NCBI GenBank assembly: GCA_035533815.1
Contig: DATLTB010000056.1
Coordinates: forward strand, 101,174-165,173
From: JANWKA01 sp035533815
Lineage (GTDB): Bacteria; Bacteroidota; Bacteroidia; Chitinophagales; Chitinophagaceae
Direction: 5' to 3'
Length of the DNA: 64,000 bases
Within the stretch, counting starts at the first letter, position 1. Each line of letters begins with the position of its first letter. Positions 47,518-57,494 of this stretch are shown in pieces. Under the pieces are notes generated by a model. It had not been told where the DNA came from and ran no database searches. It saw only the letters and a program-made list of their open reading frames with translations. Both the position numbers and the translations under genes were made by a program.

Positions 47518-48789
47518 TCAATACTCATATTTATCCTTCCATAGATTTCTTAGAACTCTGCGGAATTCTAATTCCCTGGAATTATCCCCAGGAAAATAAA
47601 ACTGGGTTCCTGATAATGCTTCAGGCAGATATTCTTGAAATGAAAAATTATCATAATAATTATGGGAATATTTATACCCCTTACCGTAACCCTCTGATTC
47701 CATCAACTTAGTCGGAGCATTTCGTAGATGAAGTGGAACCGGAAGATCTCCTTTTTCTAAAGTCAGTGCTTGAGCTTCGTTAATTGCCTTATAACTGGAA
47801 TTGCTTTTAGAAGAGCAGGCAAGGTAAATAGCACATTGTGATAAAATAATCCTTGCCTCAGGATAACCTATGATATGGACTGCTTGAAAAGTATTATTAG
47901 CTATCACCAAAGCTGTAGGGTTCGAATTACCAATGTCTTCGGAGGCAAGGATTAACATCCTCCGGGCTATAAATTTAACATCTTCTCCACCTGATATCAT
48001 TCGCGCAAGCCAGTAAACAGCACCATTTGGATCACTACCGCGTATTGATTTTATAAAGGCAGAAATAATATCATAATGCTGATCACCTGCTTTATCATAA
48101 AGAGAAATCCGCTGCTGAGTGATATTCATTACACTTTCATCTGTTATTACCAAATTTTCATTTTCAGATATAACGCTGGCTGACAATTCAATTATATTCA
48201 AAAACTTACGCGCATCGCCACCAGAAAGACGCAAAAGAGCACCAGTTTGGGATACACTTACCTGCTTATCCCTTAACCACTGATCGGTTTGCAGTGCCGA
48301 ATTCAATAATTGAAGTAAATGCCGATCTTCAAGTGGTTTAAGGAGAAAGACTTGGCACCGAGAAAGAAGTGCTGATATTATTTCAAAGGATGGATTTTCA
48401 GTAGTTGCCCCAATCAATGTTATTATTCCCTTTTCAACAGCACCAAGAAGAGCATCTTGCTGGCCTTTATTAAACCTGTGTATTTCATCAATAAATAAAA
48501 TAGCCCCTTTTAAATTTTTCGCCTTTTCTATAATATCCCGAACTTCCTTTACTCCTGAAGAAATCGCACTTAAAATATAAAAAGGGCGCTTTAAAGAAAT
48601 CTCAATTAAAAGTGCAACTGTTGTTTTACCTACTCCTGGTGGTCCCCAAAGAATCATTGATGGGATTTCCTGATTTAGAATAGCCTTTTGTAAAACGCAC
48701 CCCGGGCCTGTTAAATGTTCCTGTCCCAAAAGATCTAATAATTTTTTGGGCCTCATCCTTTCAGCTAGTGGGGGATCCGAAGTCGTCAT
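47518..48789 (-). CDS. rarA: Replication-associated recombination protein A (AAA+ ATPase)
   Basis: 423 residues from the ATG at 48789; the extra 13 codons upstream begin with TTG. It has Walker A WGPPGVGKTTVALL, Walker B ILFIDEIHRFNKGQQDALL, sensor 1 GATTENPSFEI and the tetramerisation domain (SDPNGAVYWLARMISGGEDV, NAPTKLMESEGYGKGYKY). It acts at stalled replication forks, and the length is usual for the family. It is flanked on both sides by heme c lipoprotein genes in the same direction, an unexplained but possibly casual arrangement. Confidence 0.95.
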   Translation of the reverse strand: MTTSDPPLAERMRPKKLLDLLGQEHLTGPGCVLQKAILNQEIPSMILWGPPGVGKTTVALLIEISLKRPFYILSAISSGVKEVRDIIEKAKNLKGAILFIDEIHRFNKGQQDALLGAVEKGIITLIGATTENPSFEIISALLSRCQVFLLKPLEDRHLLQLLNSALQTDQWLRDKQVSVSQTGALLRLSGGDARKFLNIIELSASVISENENLVITDESVMNITQQRISLYDKAGDQHYDIISAFIKSIRGSDPNGAVYWLARMISGGEDVKFIARRMLILASEDIGNSNPTALVIANNTFQAVHIIGYPEARIILSQCAIYLACSSKSNSSYKAINEAQALTLEKGDLPVPLHLRNAPTKLMESEGYGKGYKYSHNYYDNFSFQEYLPEALSGTQFYFPGDNSRELEFRRVLRNLWKDKYEY

Positions 48790-48861
48790 GTTTGATAACC
48801 CTATCTTATTGTACAAAATAAAAATCAACCCAATTCACTTCTATTTAAAATAATTTAAATA

Positions 48862-49377
48862 TCAGTTGGAATTGTCGTTTTTACGGAGATATTCTAGGAT
48901 GTCGCGAGCTTCATCATCACTTACCTGAACTACCATCTGAGTGTGATATATATTTAAAAGCGCTTCGGCAATGGAATCAGAATCAGTCATTTCTGCAGGG
49001 TTAGTTAGCATATTCATTATCCATTCAGGCGTCCGAATCCTAGTGACACCTTTTAGGCCTGGACCTATAAGTTTTTCAGATGTAGCCTTATGACAAACTG
49101 TGCATTTAGATTGAAATAAACTTTCTCCTTTTGATGCCATAACCCCATTAATGCTGCCAATCTTGACTATAGAAAATTTACCAACTCCTTTGCTATTGCT
49201 TTTAGCTGTAACATCAATTAAAGGAGCTGGAGATTCCACCATAGAACTGTCAGAACCTACATTTGATATAGATTGATTTTCCGATAAATTATTCTTATTT
49301 GAAGAATTTCCTTTACACCCCAATAAAACTATGGTTAGAAATAAAAATACAAATGCATATTTCCAATTATATTTCAT
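48862..49377 (-). CDS. Cytochrome c lipoprotein (class I)
   Basis: 171 residues from the ATG at 49377 (ATG at 49386 is also possible). The lipobox is VLLGC (Cys21). A Ser/Asn-rich linker follows, and then a class I cytochrome domain (about 75-165) with CTVCH at 92-96, the conserved IGPGLKGV strand, WIMNMLTNPAEM with a candidate axial Met130, and a C-terminal helix DDEARDILEYLRK. It is probably a periplasmic electron carrier. Confidence 0.88.
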   Translation of the reverse strand: MKYNWKYAFVFLFLTIVLLGCKGNSSNKNNLSENQSISNVGSDSSMVESPAPLIDVTAKSNSKGVGKFSIVKIGSINGVMASKGESLFQSKCTVCHKATSEKLIGPGLKGVTRIRTPEWIMNMLTNPAEMTDSDSIAEALLNIYHTQMVVQVSDDEARDILEYLRKNDNSN

Positions 49378-49401
49378 AAATATCATTTAATTCAGCATAT
49401 T

Positions 49402-49409
49402 CAAAATTA
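49402..49409 (-). promoter_or_regulatory. Cytochrome c lipoprotein promoter -7 element
   Basis: The minus strand reads TAATTTTG (TAnnTTTG), 24 bp before the ATG at 49377. In this AT-rich stretch chance matches are likely. Confidence 0.35.
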
Positions 49410-49638
49410 AAGCATCCAAAATATAAATTGTACTCAATTTAAATCATAAATCTTTTGTATAAATATTAAAATACATTTATAATCAGGTTTTAATGTTTTT
49501 AATTTATTTTTTAATTAAATTGTATTTAATTAAAAATAAAATAATTTTAGAATCATTTACTTACTCTTACAAAATATATCATTTTCATACTCCAATTAAA
49601 TCTATCTATTTAACAAATAAAATTAATTTAATTCTTCC

Positions 49639-50112
49639 TTAAATAAAATGATCATTAAATTTTTTTAAGTAATACCAGGTCATTAAAACATGCACAATAA
49701 ATAATATGAAACTAATAAATAAGAAAGAAAATGCAAATTGAAAATATTCGACAGGGAATTTATTCTGCAAAGCTTTGGCTTTTAAATTATTCCAATTAGA
49801 AAAAGCACTTATCATTAACAAAATCATCAATGTAGAACTTATAAAAGTAACTAAGGCATTAACTTTTATCCAATCCCGAATTCTTTTGTTTATTAAACTT
49901 CCTTTATTCAAAACATTTCGACCAAAAACTAGGGACGAACTAAAATAAATTAGCATGGATAGATTACAAAATAATAAAATAAAAATGGGAGGTTGAAAAC
50001 CAGCGGAAAAAATATAGTATACTATATTCAAAAGAAATAAAATTGTAATGCCGTTATTAATATTCCCTATTATCCGATAGATAATAAATCGTTTTTTGAT
50101 ATTTGGTAACAT
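49639..50112 (-). CDS. Small four-helix membrane protein, unknown function
   Basis: 157 residues with four predicted membrane helices (about 18-36, 40-62, 84-104 and 125-148) and a short basic N-terminus (MLPNIKKRFIIYRIIG). I do not recognise a family. It begins 27 bp after the aspS stop on the same strand and probably shares its transcript. Very AT-rich and rich in Ile and Phe, as its neighbours are. Confidence 0.6.
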   Translation of the reverse strand: MLPNIKKRFIIYRIIGNINNGITILFLLNIVYYIFSAGFQPPIFILLFCNLSMLIYFSSSLVFGRNVLNKGSLINKRIRDWIKVNALVTFISSTLMILLMISAFSNWNNLKAKALQNKFPVEYFQFAFSFLFISFILFIVHVLMTWYYLKKFNDHFI

Positions 50113-50139
50113 GAAATTCTTAATAATTTATTCTTTCGA

Positions 50140-51963
50140 TTATAAATTCAATTCCTTTAATTGCCTTAAACTAATTTTACTAGGTGCATCAAGCATGGTA
50201 TCCCTACCGCTATTATTCTTTGGAAATGCAATGAAATCTCTTATGCTTTCACTTCCTCCCAAAATTGCACATAACCGATCTAAACCAAAAGCAATCCCTC
50301 CATGGGGGGGAGCCCCATATTCGAATGCTCCCATTAGAAATCCAAATTTATACTGTGCATCCTCTTCAGTTAGGCCAATCGCCGCAAACATTTTTTCTTG
50401 GAGTTCTCTCTGAAAAATTCTTATGGATCCCCCCCCTATCTCATTCCCATTTAAAACCAGATCATATGCATTTGCCCTGATATTATAAAACGGATGCTCA
50501 AAATATGCTTCTTGATTCAAAATTTTTGGATCCTGCTTCATCATTAATTCAATTTGGTCCAACTTTGGGGATGTAAAAGGGTGATGCCGGGCAGTCCACC
50601 CCCCTAGTTCGCTATTATATTCGAATAATGGAAAATCAATTATCCAAATCAATTTGTATTCTTCTGGATTCCTCTTTCTCAATTTTTCTCCCATAAACAA
50701 CCTTAATTCGCTTATAGCTTTACGCGTTATGTCCTCAGGTCCAGCAAGTAACAAAATAAGATCGCCCGGTTCAGATTTACAATACAAAACTATTTCCTTC
50801 AAAAAAGATTCGCTATAAAATTTATCAAAAGAACTTTTTATTGAGCCATCTGAATAATATCTTATATAGGATATTCCCTTCATTCCCACCTGAGGCCGTT
50901 TAACCCATTCTGAAAGTAACTCAATTTCTTTCCTGGTAATCTCACTTTCTGTTGGAATACAAATAGCTAGAATAGATTGAGCTTCATCAAAAATTGGAAA
51001 TCCAGTATTTTTAAGGTACAAGGGTGAAGTCGCAGTGCTTTTACTAAAAGCAGGAAAAATATCGGAAAGAACTCTAAGGTTACAAATAGTTAACCCAAAT
51101 CTAATATCTGGTTTATCATTTCCGTAATTCCACATAGCTTCTTCCCAGGTCATTCTTTGAAATGCATTTGGCAGAGCAATTTGTTTAACTTCCAAGAAAA
51201 TTCTCTTAATTAACCCTTCGAACATAACAAGAATGTCTTCCTGTTCCACAAAAGTCATTTCGCAATCAATTTGAGTGAATTCAGGCTGCCTGTCTGCCCT
51301 CAGATCTTCATCACGAAAACATTTTACAATTTGGTAATATCTGTCGAATCCACTAACCATTAGCAGCTGCTTAAAAGTTTGGGGTGATTGAGGTAAGGCA
51401 TAAAAAAGACCAGGTTCCATCCGGCTTGGGACCACAAAGTCTCTCGCACCTTCAGGCGTTGATTTAATTAAAAAGGGTGTCTCAATATCTAAAAATCCGT
51501 TTTCATGAAGATAATTCCTGGTAGATCGACTTATAGCATATCTCAATTCTAGATTTTTTCTTAACACACTCCTACGAAGATCCAAATAACGGAATTTCAT
51601 TCTAATATCTTCACCACCGTCAGAATTATCTTCTATTGTAAAGGGTGGAATTTTCGAAAGACTAAGGATATTTAATTCCTTAATTTCAATTTCGATAGAT
51701 CCAGTTGGTATATTAATGTTTTTACTGCTTCTTTCCACAACTAATCCTTTCAATTGTACTACATATTCCCTACCAGGTATATTATTGTCAATTTTTGAAT
51801 TCAACTCTTCGTTTAGTACTCCTTGAGTTATTCCATACCTGTCCCGAATGTCAATAAAGGTTATTCCACCAAATTTCCTACTGCGTTGAACCCATCCAGC
51901 CAAAGTAACGATCTTTCCCTGATCCGTCAACCTCAATTCACCGCAAGTGTGTGTTCTATACAT
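50140..51963 (-). CDS. aspS: Aspartyl-tRNA synthetase
   Basis: 607 residues, class IIb synthetase of the bacterial type. An N-terminal OB-fold binds the anticodon (TLAGWVQRSRKFGGITFIDI). The catalytic core has motif 2 in FRDEDLRADRQPEFTQIDCE and motif 3 in GIAFGLDRLCAILGG. The bacterial GAD insertion lies at about 310-410, which explains the length. SPQTFKQLLMVSGFDRYYQI is the canonical aspartate pocket. Expression should come from the strong -7 site 38 bp upstream. Confidence 0.97.
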   Translation of the reverse strand: MYRTHTCGELRLTDQGKIVTLAGWVQRSRKFGGITFIDIRDRYGITQGVLNEELNSKIDNNIPGREYVVQLKGLVVERSSKNINIPTGSIEIEIKELNILSLSKIPPFTIEDNSDGGEDIRMKFRYLDLRRSVLRKNLELRYAISRSTRNYLHENGFLDIETPFLIKSTPEGARDFVVPSRMEPGLFYALPQSPQTFKQLLMVSGFDRYYQIVKCFRDEDLRADRQPEFTQIDCEMTFVEQEDILVMFEGLIKRIFLEVKQIALPNAFQRMTWEEAMWNYGNDKPDIRFGLTICNLRVLSDIFPAFSKSTATSPLYLKNTGFPIFDEAQSILAICIPTESEITRKEIELLSEWVKRPQVGMKGISYIRYYSDGSIKSSFDKFYSESFLKEIVLYCKSEPGDLILLLAGPEDITRKAISELRLFMGEKLRKRNPEEYKLIWIIDFPLFEYNSELGGWTARHHPFTSPKLDQIELMMKQDPKILNQEAYFEHPFYNIRANAYDLVLNGNEIGGGSIRIFQRELQEKMFAAIGLTEEDAQYKFGFLMGAFEYGAPPHGGIAFGLDRLCAILGGSESIRDFIAFPKNNSGRDTMLDAPSKISLRQLKELNL

Positions 51964-52000
51964 AAAATCTCACTGAAAGCAGCATTAAAAAATAACGGCG

Positions 52001-52008
52001 CAAAGATA
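52001..52008 (-). promoter_or_regulatory. aspS promoter -7 element
   Basis: The minus strand reads TATCTTTG, the textbook Bacteroidota -7 hexamer context, 37 bp before the aspS ATG. Confidence 0.65.
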
Positions 52009-52063
52009 GGAAAGAATGTATCTCTTCAAGCAAAATAACCTTGAAAAAAAAACGATTACTCTA

Positions 52064-52828
52064 TTACAATATTTCCAATTCCAGCTTATCGTAAGCTAAG
52101 TGAATTCCTTCGGGAAGCAAAGGATCCACTTCCTGATAAAGACCCAGTTGATGACTGATATGAGTAAAATATGTTTGTGGTATCCCCAACTCCCTGGAAA
52201 TTCCAATTGCTTCATATATGTTAAAATGTGAAATATGCTTTTCTTTTCTCAATGCATTTAACACCAATACCTTTGATCCCATAATCTTTTGCTTTTCCTG
52301 TTGATCTATCTGATTTGCATCTGTAATGTATGTGAAATTTCCTATGCGAAAACCCAGGACAGGCATTTTGTAATGCAACACCTTTATTGGAATAATAGAA
52401 ATGCCTTCTATATTAAAAGTTTGTTCTTGAATGGTATGCAAATTTATTTCTGGGCACCCCGGGTATTTCATTTCAGAAAATGCATATGAAAATTCATTTC
52501 GGATAACTCCTTGAGTGTTTTCAGAGGCATAAACATCGATTGGTCTTTTCTGAAAAAAATTAAAAGCACGTAAATCATCCATTCCTCCAATGTGATCCTT
52601 ATGTGGATGAGTGACTAAAATGGCATTTAGATTTTTGACATTCGCTCTAAGCATCTGAAACCTAAAATCAGGGGTTGTATCTATTACAATGTTAAATCCA
52701 TCAATTTCAATCAAAACACTACTTCTCAATCTTTTATCCATAGAATCCAAAGATTTACAAACTTCGCAGTCACAGCCAATCATTGGCACTCCTGAAGAGG
52801 TTCCAGTACCTAAAAAATTAATCTTCAA
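52064..52828 (-). CDS. MBL-fold metallo-hydrolase (PhnP-like)
   Basis: 254 residues: MKINFLGTGTSSGVPMIGCD, CEVCKS (zinc-binding cysteines), and the metallo-beta-lactamase signature THPHKDHIGGMDDL. ITDANQID and THISHQLG supply later ligands. PhnP-like members are phosphodiesterases. The start codon is TTG, because the family start MKINFLGTG aligns with it and no in-frame ATG lies near. It follows the 99-residue gene by 57 bp in the same direction. Confidence 0.87.
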   Translation of the reverse strand: MKINFLGTGTSSGVPMIGCDCEVCKSLDSMDKRLRSSVLIEIDGFNIVIDTTPDFRFQMLRANVKNLNAILVTHPHKDHIGGMDDLRAFNFFQKRPIDVYASENTQGVIRNEFSYAFSEMKYPGCPEINLHTIQEQTFNIEGISIIPIKVLHYKMPVLGFRIGNFTYITDANQIDQQEKQKIMGSKVLVLNALRKEKHISHFNIYEAIGISRELGIPQTYFTHISHQLGLYQEVDPLLPEGIHLAYDKLELEIL

Positions 52829-52885
52829 AATAATTTAAATTTAACATTGTAAAATGATCTGGATGAATCATTCCGTTAACAAAAG

Positions 52886-53176
52886 TTAATGCAGGAGTTT
52901 ATTCCCAGCTATTTGATTATCAATTATTTCCGTAAACAATTTTTGGGACTCTAAAGTTAAATTATCGAAATTTATATTTAGTTGAGGTATAATATCAAGA
53001 ATGGTATTTATTTTCCCTTCTAGATTCAAAAATTTATTTACAACTACCACTTTCTTATCTTCTAAAATGCAATACCCTGAATTGAAAGTGCCCTTCTCAT
53101 ATCGAAGTATATACTTGGATTCAGTAAAAATTTTTTCCAATCCGGACAATGCATTGTGATTAAATTTAATATACAT
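52886..53176 (-). CDS. Conserved hypothetical small protein
   Basis: From the ATG at 53176 this is 96 residues, soluble, beginning MYIKFNHNALSGLEKIF, with GYCILEDKKVVVVNKFLNLEGK in the middle and helical ends. It carries no known motif, but I recall similar short proteins beside other Bacteroidota housekeeping genes. It is co-directional with the MBL gene and has its own promoter-like site. The longer frame begins with TTG. Confidence 0.6.
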   Translation of the reverse strand: MYIKFNHNALSGLEKIFTESKYILRYEKGTFNSGYCILEDKKVVVVNKFLNLEGKINTILDIIPQLNINFDNLTLESQKLFTEIIDNQIAGNKLLH

Positions 53177-53196
53177 AGTATGCAATTTTAATCATT

Positions 53197-53204
53197 CAAA
53201 TTTA
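53197..53204 (-). promoter_or_regulatory. Promoter -7 element of the small-protein/MBL operon
   Basis: The minus strand reads TAAATTTG (TAnnTTTG), 20 bp before the ATG at 53176. Confidence 0.45.
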
Positions 53205-53286
53205 CTCAATAGATTTATAATTAACTTGGAATAGTAAAGATAATTCCGGAAGTTTTATATTAATATAGTTTACTTTTTTCTGAAAC

Positions 53287-55509
53287 TCAGTGAACGAGAA
53301 GTATTTTTGCAATTCGGACTTCTCCCTCACCATCAGTCAAGTAAATAAGATAAATCCCGTCTCCCATTGAAGATGTTCTGTTAATTGTATAATTAGCTCC
53401 TTTTAAATTTCTGTCAGTAAGGGAGGTTTGAAATACTATATCCCCAGTCATAGAAACCATTTTTAAGTTGATTTTTGGCGCACTCCAATTATTTAGAATT
53501 AAACTAAATTGATTTTTTGCCGGATTAGGGTAAATTGTGAAATAATTCTCTTCATATTGATCAAAATCAACGGATATTATCCTGGAAAAGGTTGATTTTC
53601 CATTTATATCTACTTGTTTTAAGCTGTAAAAGTTTATACCATTCATTGGTGAGTTATCATAAAATGCATATTGCTGTTGGATATCACTCGTACCCGCGCC
53701 CACAACTGAACCAATTTTTTCAAAGTCAATAGCATTATTGCTTCGTTCAATCTCAAAACGATCGTTTTGCTTTTCGAAAGATGTGGTCCAGCTCAGTCGG
53801 CATGAATTATTTTCCTTTTGCCCTGTAAATGTGATCAGATTTACTGGTAAATCAACTTCTAGTCCATAAACTTGAACTTTATTTGAAAATGTAGCAATAT
53901 ATACTTTCCCATTGGCAATTGTGGGGGGACAAAATTTTGCAAAGTTTCCTAAAGAATCCCTGCTGGGATTCATCTGGCTGTTCCATAATTCATTTGAAAC
54001 ATTTGAAGCATCAAAAGCCCTTAGCATTCCGGGTACGGTTGCAGGTCCTGCATTGGCAGAAATTGGAATGCATACCCACAAAATGCCTGATTCTGGCTTG
54101 CTTCCGTTTGCTGACAAGGATAAAATTCCTCCAGGAGTCCCGAATGGCGAACTTGGACCAACTGCTGTCGGAACTTTGTTATATAAGCCATTGGTTATCC
54201 GAAAAGATTGGAGTTTTTCTCCCTGAGGCCACCAATAAGTTAATCCTGTATTTGGGTTAAAGGAATTATCAGCCCAATAAACCGTCGATCCATGAACTTC
54301 ATGAGAAGCACCGAAAGCATAGATTTGTTGTCTAATTAAATCGGAGTCCATATGAAAATGACTCATATTATTTTTATCAATTAAATATATTATTCCTTGT
54401 TTACAAGATGCCGTGATATAATTGGAATTAGGGATAAGAACAGGCCCATCACTTCCGAGGTCCAAATCCTTTGAATCCAAATAATATTCATTATGGGGCG
54501 TGAACCAATCTGATATAATAAAAGTCTTATTTAATGTATCTGGAGTAAGTTTTAGAAAACTATCTGCAAAATTATTTTTATTGTCTTGTGTGGAATCAAA
54601 AGCTCCGTTCCCAGTAATCACATATAAATTACCAGAAGAATCTACCGCTGGCCCTTGGCCAGACATCCAAATACCGCTCCTGGCATAATAAACTGTATTA
54701 TTGGAGTTGGGCCTATGTCCATTAGGATCGTCGTTGAATACCACAGCCTGATCCCGAATATTATTTGCATTATACCCAAGTACCCATCCTTCATACTTGT
54801 CTCCATCGCCATAGGATGCATAAGTTAGATACACAATTCCGTTGGATAGTACTAAGGCGGCCCGTTGATTTTGCTTTGCAGCATTAAAAGTAACTGTTCC
54901 GTTGCTTTTGTAGGCAGTACCGGAAACTTTTGCCTGGATGTTTACTGGGCTGCCAAATTTATTTAAACCTGTGGTAATATCCAAAGCATAAAGAGAATCA
55001 GCAAATATATTGCTACTCAGATGTGATTTGGCTACAATATAAATTGTACCTGTTGTTAAATCAATCGTTGGTGTGCTACAAATACCTATTTCCTGCTTAA
55101 TGTCTGAATAGCTGGAATATACAAAATTATTGTCAGGTAAAGTTACTGAAGGGCCAAGGTTTACTTTCCAATATTGGGTATCTCTATCTGCATCAAAGGC
55201 GTATACATCATTGTGCATATCTGCAACATATAAAATATTTCTTATCCCAATATGCGGGATATTTACTCCTGTCACGTAAAGTGGTTGAGCATAAACTTGT
55301 CCGCTTATGGGATAACTCCAAAGTTTGCCAAATTGACTTTGGTTGACAGATGAAGTATTCAAAATAGTTTCTTTCAGATTTGCGCCTGTTCTGTTCAGAT
55401 TATTATGCTGCATGAGAATGTTAACCTGGCTGGAACAATTTTTGTAGGGAAACGACATTAAAACACAATGTAGAATTAGATAAAATATTATCCGATATAA
55501 CCGATCCAT
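53287..55509 (-). CDS. T9SS cargo protein with PQQ-like beta-propeller and Por C-terminal sorting domain
   Basis: 740 residues. A signal peptide (about 1-27) is followed by a PQQ-repeat-like propeller (about 30-540): GKLWSYPISGQVYAQPLYV, VYAFDADRDTQYWKVNLG, TPTIDLTTGTIYIVAKSH and ANGKVYIATFSNKVQVYGL. A middle beta domain (about 545-650, SWTTSFEKQNDRFEIERSNN) precedes the Por sorting domain (about 660-740), which starts YPNPAKNQFSL and ends EVRIAKILLVH. The sorting domain marks it for type IX secretion. PorX, the T9SS regulator, is the next gene. The propeller ligand is unknown. Confidence 0.85.
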   Translation of the reverse strand: MDRLYRIIFYLILHCVLMSFPYKNCSSQVNILMQHNNLNRTGANLKETILNTSSVNQSQFGKLWSYPISGQVYAQPLYVTGVNIPHIGIRNILYVADMHNDVYAFDADRDTQYWKVNLGPSVTLPDNNFVYSSYSDIKQEIGICSTPTIDLTTGTIYIVAKSHLSSNIFADSLYALDITTGLNKFGSPVNIQAKVSGTAYKSNGTVTFNAAKQNQRAALVLSNGIVYLTYASYGDGDKYEGWVLGYNANNIRDQAVVFNDDPNGHRPNSNNTVYYARSGIWMSGQGPAVDSSGNLYVITGNGAFDSTQDNKNNFADSFLKLTPDTLNKTFIISDWFTPHNEYYLDSKDLDLGSDGPVLIPNSNYITASCKQGIIYLIDKNNMSHFHMDSDLIRQQIYAFGASHEVHGSTVYWADNSFNPNTGLTYWWPQGEKLQSFRITNGLYNKVPTAVGPSSPFGTPGGILSLSANGSKPESGILWVCIPISANAGPATVPGMLRAFDASNVSNELWNSQMNPSRDSLGNFAKFCPPTIANGKVYIATFSNKVQVYGLEVDLPVNLITFTGQKENNSCRLSWTTSFEKQNDRFEIERSNNAIDFEKIGSVVGAGTSDIQQQYAFYDNSPMNGINFYSLKQVDINGKSTFSRIISVDFDQYEENYFTIYPNPAKNQFSLILNNWSAPKINLKMVSMTGDIVFQTSLTDRNLKGANYTINRTSSMGDGIYLIYLTDGEGEVRIAKILLVH

Positions 55510-55806
55510 TGGTATATGATTATGGACAGTTTAATAAACTGGTCAAATAATATTTGATAATAACAGTATAACTGAATATTCTTTAAATATCCGAAAATGG
55601 ATATTTACATAGCAAGCGAATAAATAAAACTACTAGGATTATACAGAACCTAAATTGTTCAGGAATTTCAAGGGAGGTTTTAGTAGGATTTTGTTATTTA
55701 ATGAAAAAAATCATGATAGTCAAGATTTAAAGAAAGCTTAATAAATCTCGCTCATACTTAATTTAATATTGAATAAATACGATTTAACACAAATATAAGA
55801 AATATT

Positions 55807-57360
55807 TTATTTATTTTTCATTCGAATTACTGGAATGATCATTTCCTCCAAAGAGATCCCACCATGCTGGAAGGTATTCATATAGTAATTAGCGAAATAG
55901 TTATAATTATTGGGATAACATAAAAATCCATCTTCTTTAGCAAAAATATAAGAGGAATTAACATTTGGACGAGGTAAACCTGCATCCCCTGGATCACGGA
56001 ATGCAAGTACTTGCTTTATATCATAGTTTAGGTTTCTGCCATGTTTATATCTCAGGTTAGTGGTAGTTTGCTTATCCCCTACTACTTTACATGGTGTTTT
56101 CACCCTGACACTGCCATGATCCGTAGCGAGGATTATATTTATTTTTTTTTCCGAAAGTTTTTTTAAAGCCTGATGAAGAGGGGAATGCTCAAACCAGCTC
56201 GTAGTTATTGACCGGTATGAAACTTCATCACTTGCGAGTTCCTTAAGGACTTCCATTTCAGTCCTCGCATGGGAAAGCATATCCACAAAATTATAAACAA
56301 TAATATTCAGTGGGTACTGAAGCAGATTATGGATATTATTTTCAAGATGCTGCCCATCATTATGATTGGTTATTTTAGTATATGAAAATTTATAATTCAA
56401 TCTATGCCGTTTCAATTGAAAAGCCATAAATTCTTCTTCGTGCAGATTTTTACCTCCCTCTTCATCATCATTTTTCCATTGTGCAGGAAAATGCTTTTCA
56501 ATGTCGATTGGCAAAAAACCTGAAAAGATGGCATTTCTACTGTATTGAGTTGAAGTTGGGATAATACTATAAAAAGCATCTTCCTCAACTACTCTAAATG
56601 ATTCGGTAAATACAGATTGAATGGCTTTCCATTGATCCAAGCGCAAATTATCAATTAGTATAAAAAAAGTCGGAATTTCAGTGTCTAGATGTGGAAATAC
56701 TTTTCTTTTTAAAAGTGTATGTGACATTACCGGTGCATCAGCACTAGGGTTTTTGACCCAATTAGTATAATTCTTATATACGAATTTGGCGAACTCTGTA
56801 TTTGCTTCCGCTTTTTGTGAAGTAAACACTTCAAGCATTTCTGGGCTATTGCTTTTTTCCATTTCCATTTCCCAATAAACCAGTTTTTTATAAATATCCA
56901 TCCATTCGTTAAACCCTGGATTGGAACTAAGCGCTATAAAAAGATTCCTGAATTCCTGCTGATAAGCATTAGTAGTCTTTTCTGCAACAAGACGCCTGTT
57001 ATCAATAATTTTCTTTAGGGAAAGTAATACCTGGTTTGGATTAACCGGCTTAATTAGATAATCAGTAATCTGTGACCCGAGAGCTTCATCCATAACATTT
57101 TCTGCTTCATTTTTTGTAATCATAACTACAGGTATCTGTTGATCCATTTCCTTTATCCGTGCTAGTGTTTCAAGTCCAGATATACCTGGCATACTTTCAT
57201 CAAGAAGTACAACATCCACAATATTATCTCTTAGAAATTCAAGGGCATCATAACCATTGCCAAGTGCTTCTACCTGATAACCTTTATTTTTAAGGAATAA
57301 AATCTGCGATTTCAGTGACTCAATTTCATCATCGACCCATAATATATTTACCTTACCCAT
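55807..57360 (-). CDS. porX: PorX, response regulator / PglZ-type phosphatase of the T9SS
   Basis: 517 residues. The receiver domain (1-125) has the acidic pair VDDE (9-12), phosphoacceptor Asp54 in VLLDESMPG, and the conserved Lys in DYLIKP. A helical linker follows, and then a PglZ/alkaline-phosphatase-like domain (about 205-517): FILIDNLRLDQW, DMLSHARTEME, LATDHGSVRVKTP and GGISLEEMIIPVI. Orthologues control type IX secretion together with the kinase PorY and act as nucleotide phosphodiesterases. The kinase gene is not in the window. Confidence 0.93.
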   Translation of the reverse strand: MGKVNILWVDDEIESLKSQILFLKNKGYQVEALGNGYDALEFLRDNIVDVVLLDESMPGISGLETLARIKEMDQQIPVVMITKNEAENVMDEALGSQITDYLIKPVNPNQVLLSLKKIIDNRRLVAEKTTNAYQQEFRNLFIALSSNPGFNEWMDIYKKLVYWEMEMEKSNSPEMLEVFTSQKAEANTEFAKFVYKNYTNWVKNPSADAPVMSHTLLKRKVFPHLDTEIPTFFILIDNLRLDQWKAIQSVFTESFRVVEEDAFYSIIPTSTQYSRNAIFSGFLPIDIEKHFPAQWKNDDEEGGKNLHEEEFMAFQLKRHRLNYKFSYTKITNHNDGQHLENNIHNLLQYPLNIIVYNFVDMLSHARTEMEVLKELASDEVSYRSITTSWFEHSPLHQALKKLSEKKINIILATDHGSVRVKTPCKVVGDKQTTTNLRYKHGRNLNYDIKQVLAFRDPGDAGLPRPNVNSSYIFAKEDGFLCYPNNYNYFANYYMNTFQHGGISLEEMIIPVIRMKNK

Positions 57361-57415
57361 TATTGTCTGTTTAATTCTCTTTTTCTTGTTATTTTTAGCT
57401 TTTTTGGGAATTAGT

Positions 57416-57423
57416 CAAATTTA
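57416..57423 (-). promoter_or_regulatory. porX promoter -7 element
   Basis: The minus strand reads TAAATTTG (TAnnTTTG), 55 bp before the porX ATG, in the region shared with the divergent HD-domain gene. Confidence 0.4.
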
Positions 57424-57494
57424 ACTGATATATCATAGTGATCGTAATTTTTAAGCACAAAAGTCAATTTTTAACTTTTCATTAAAAATAGCAA

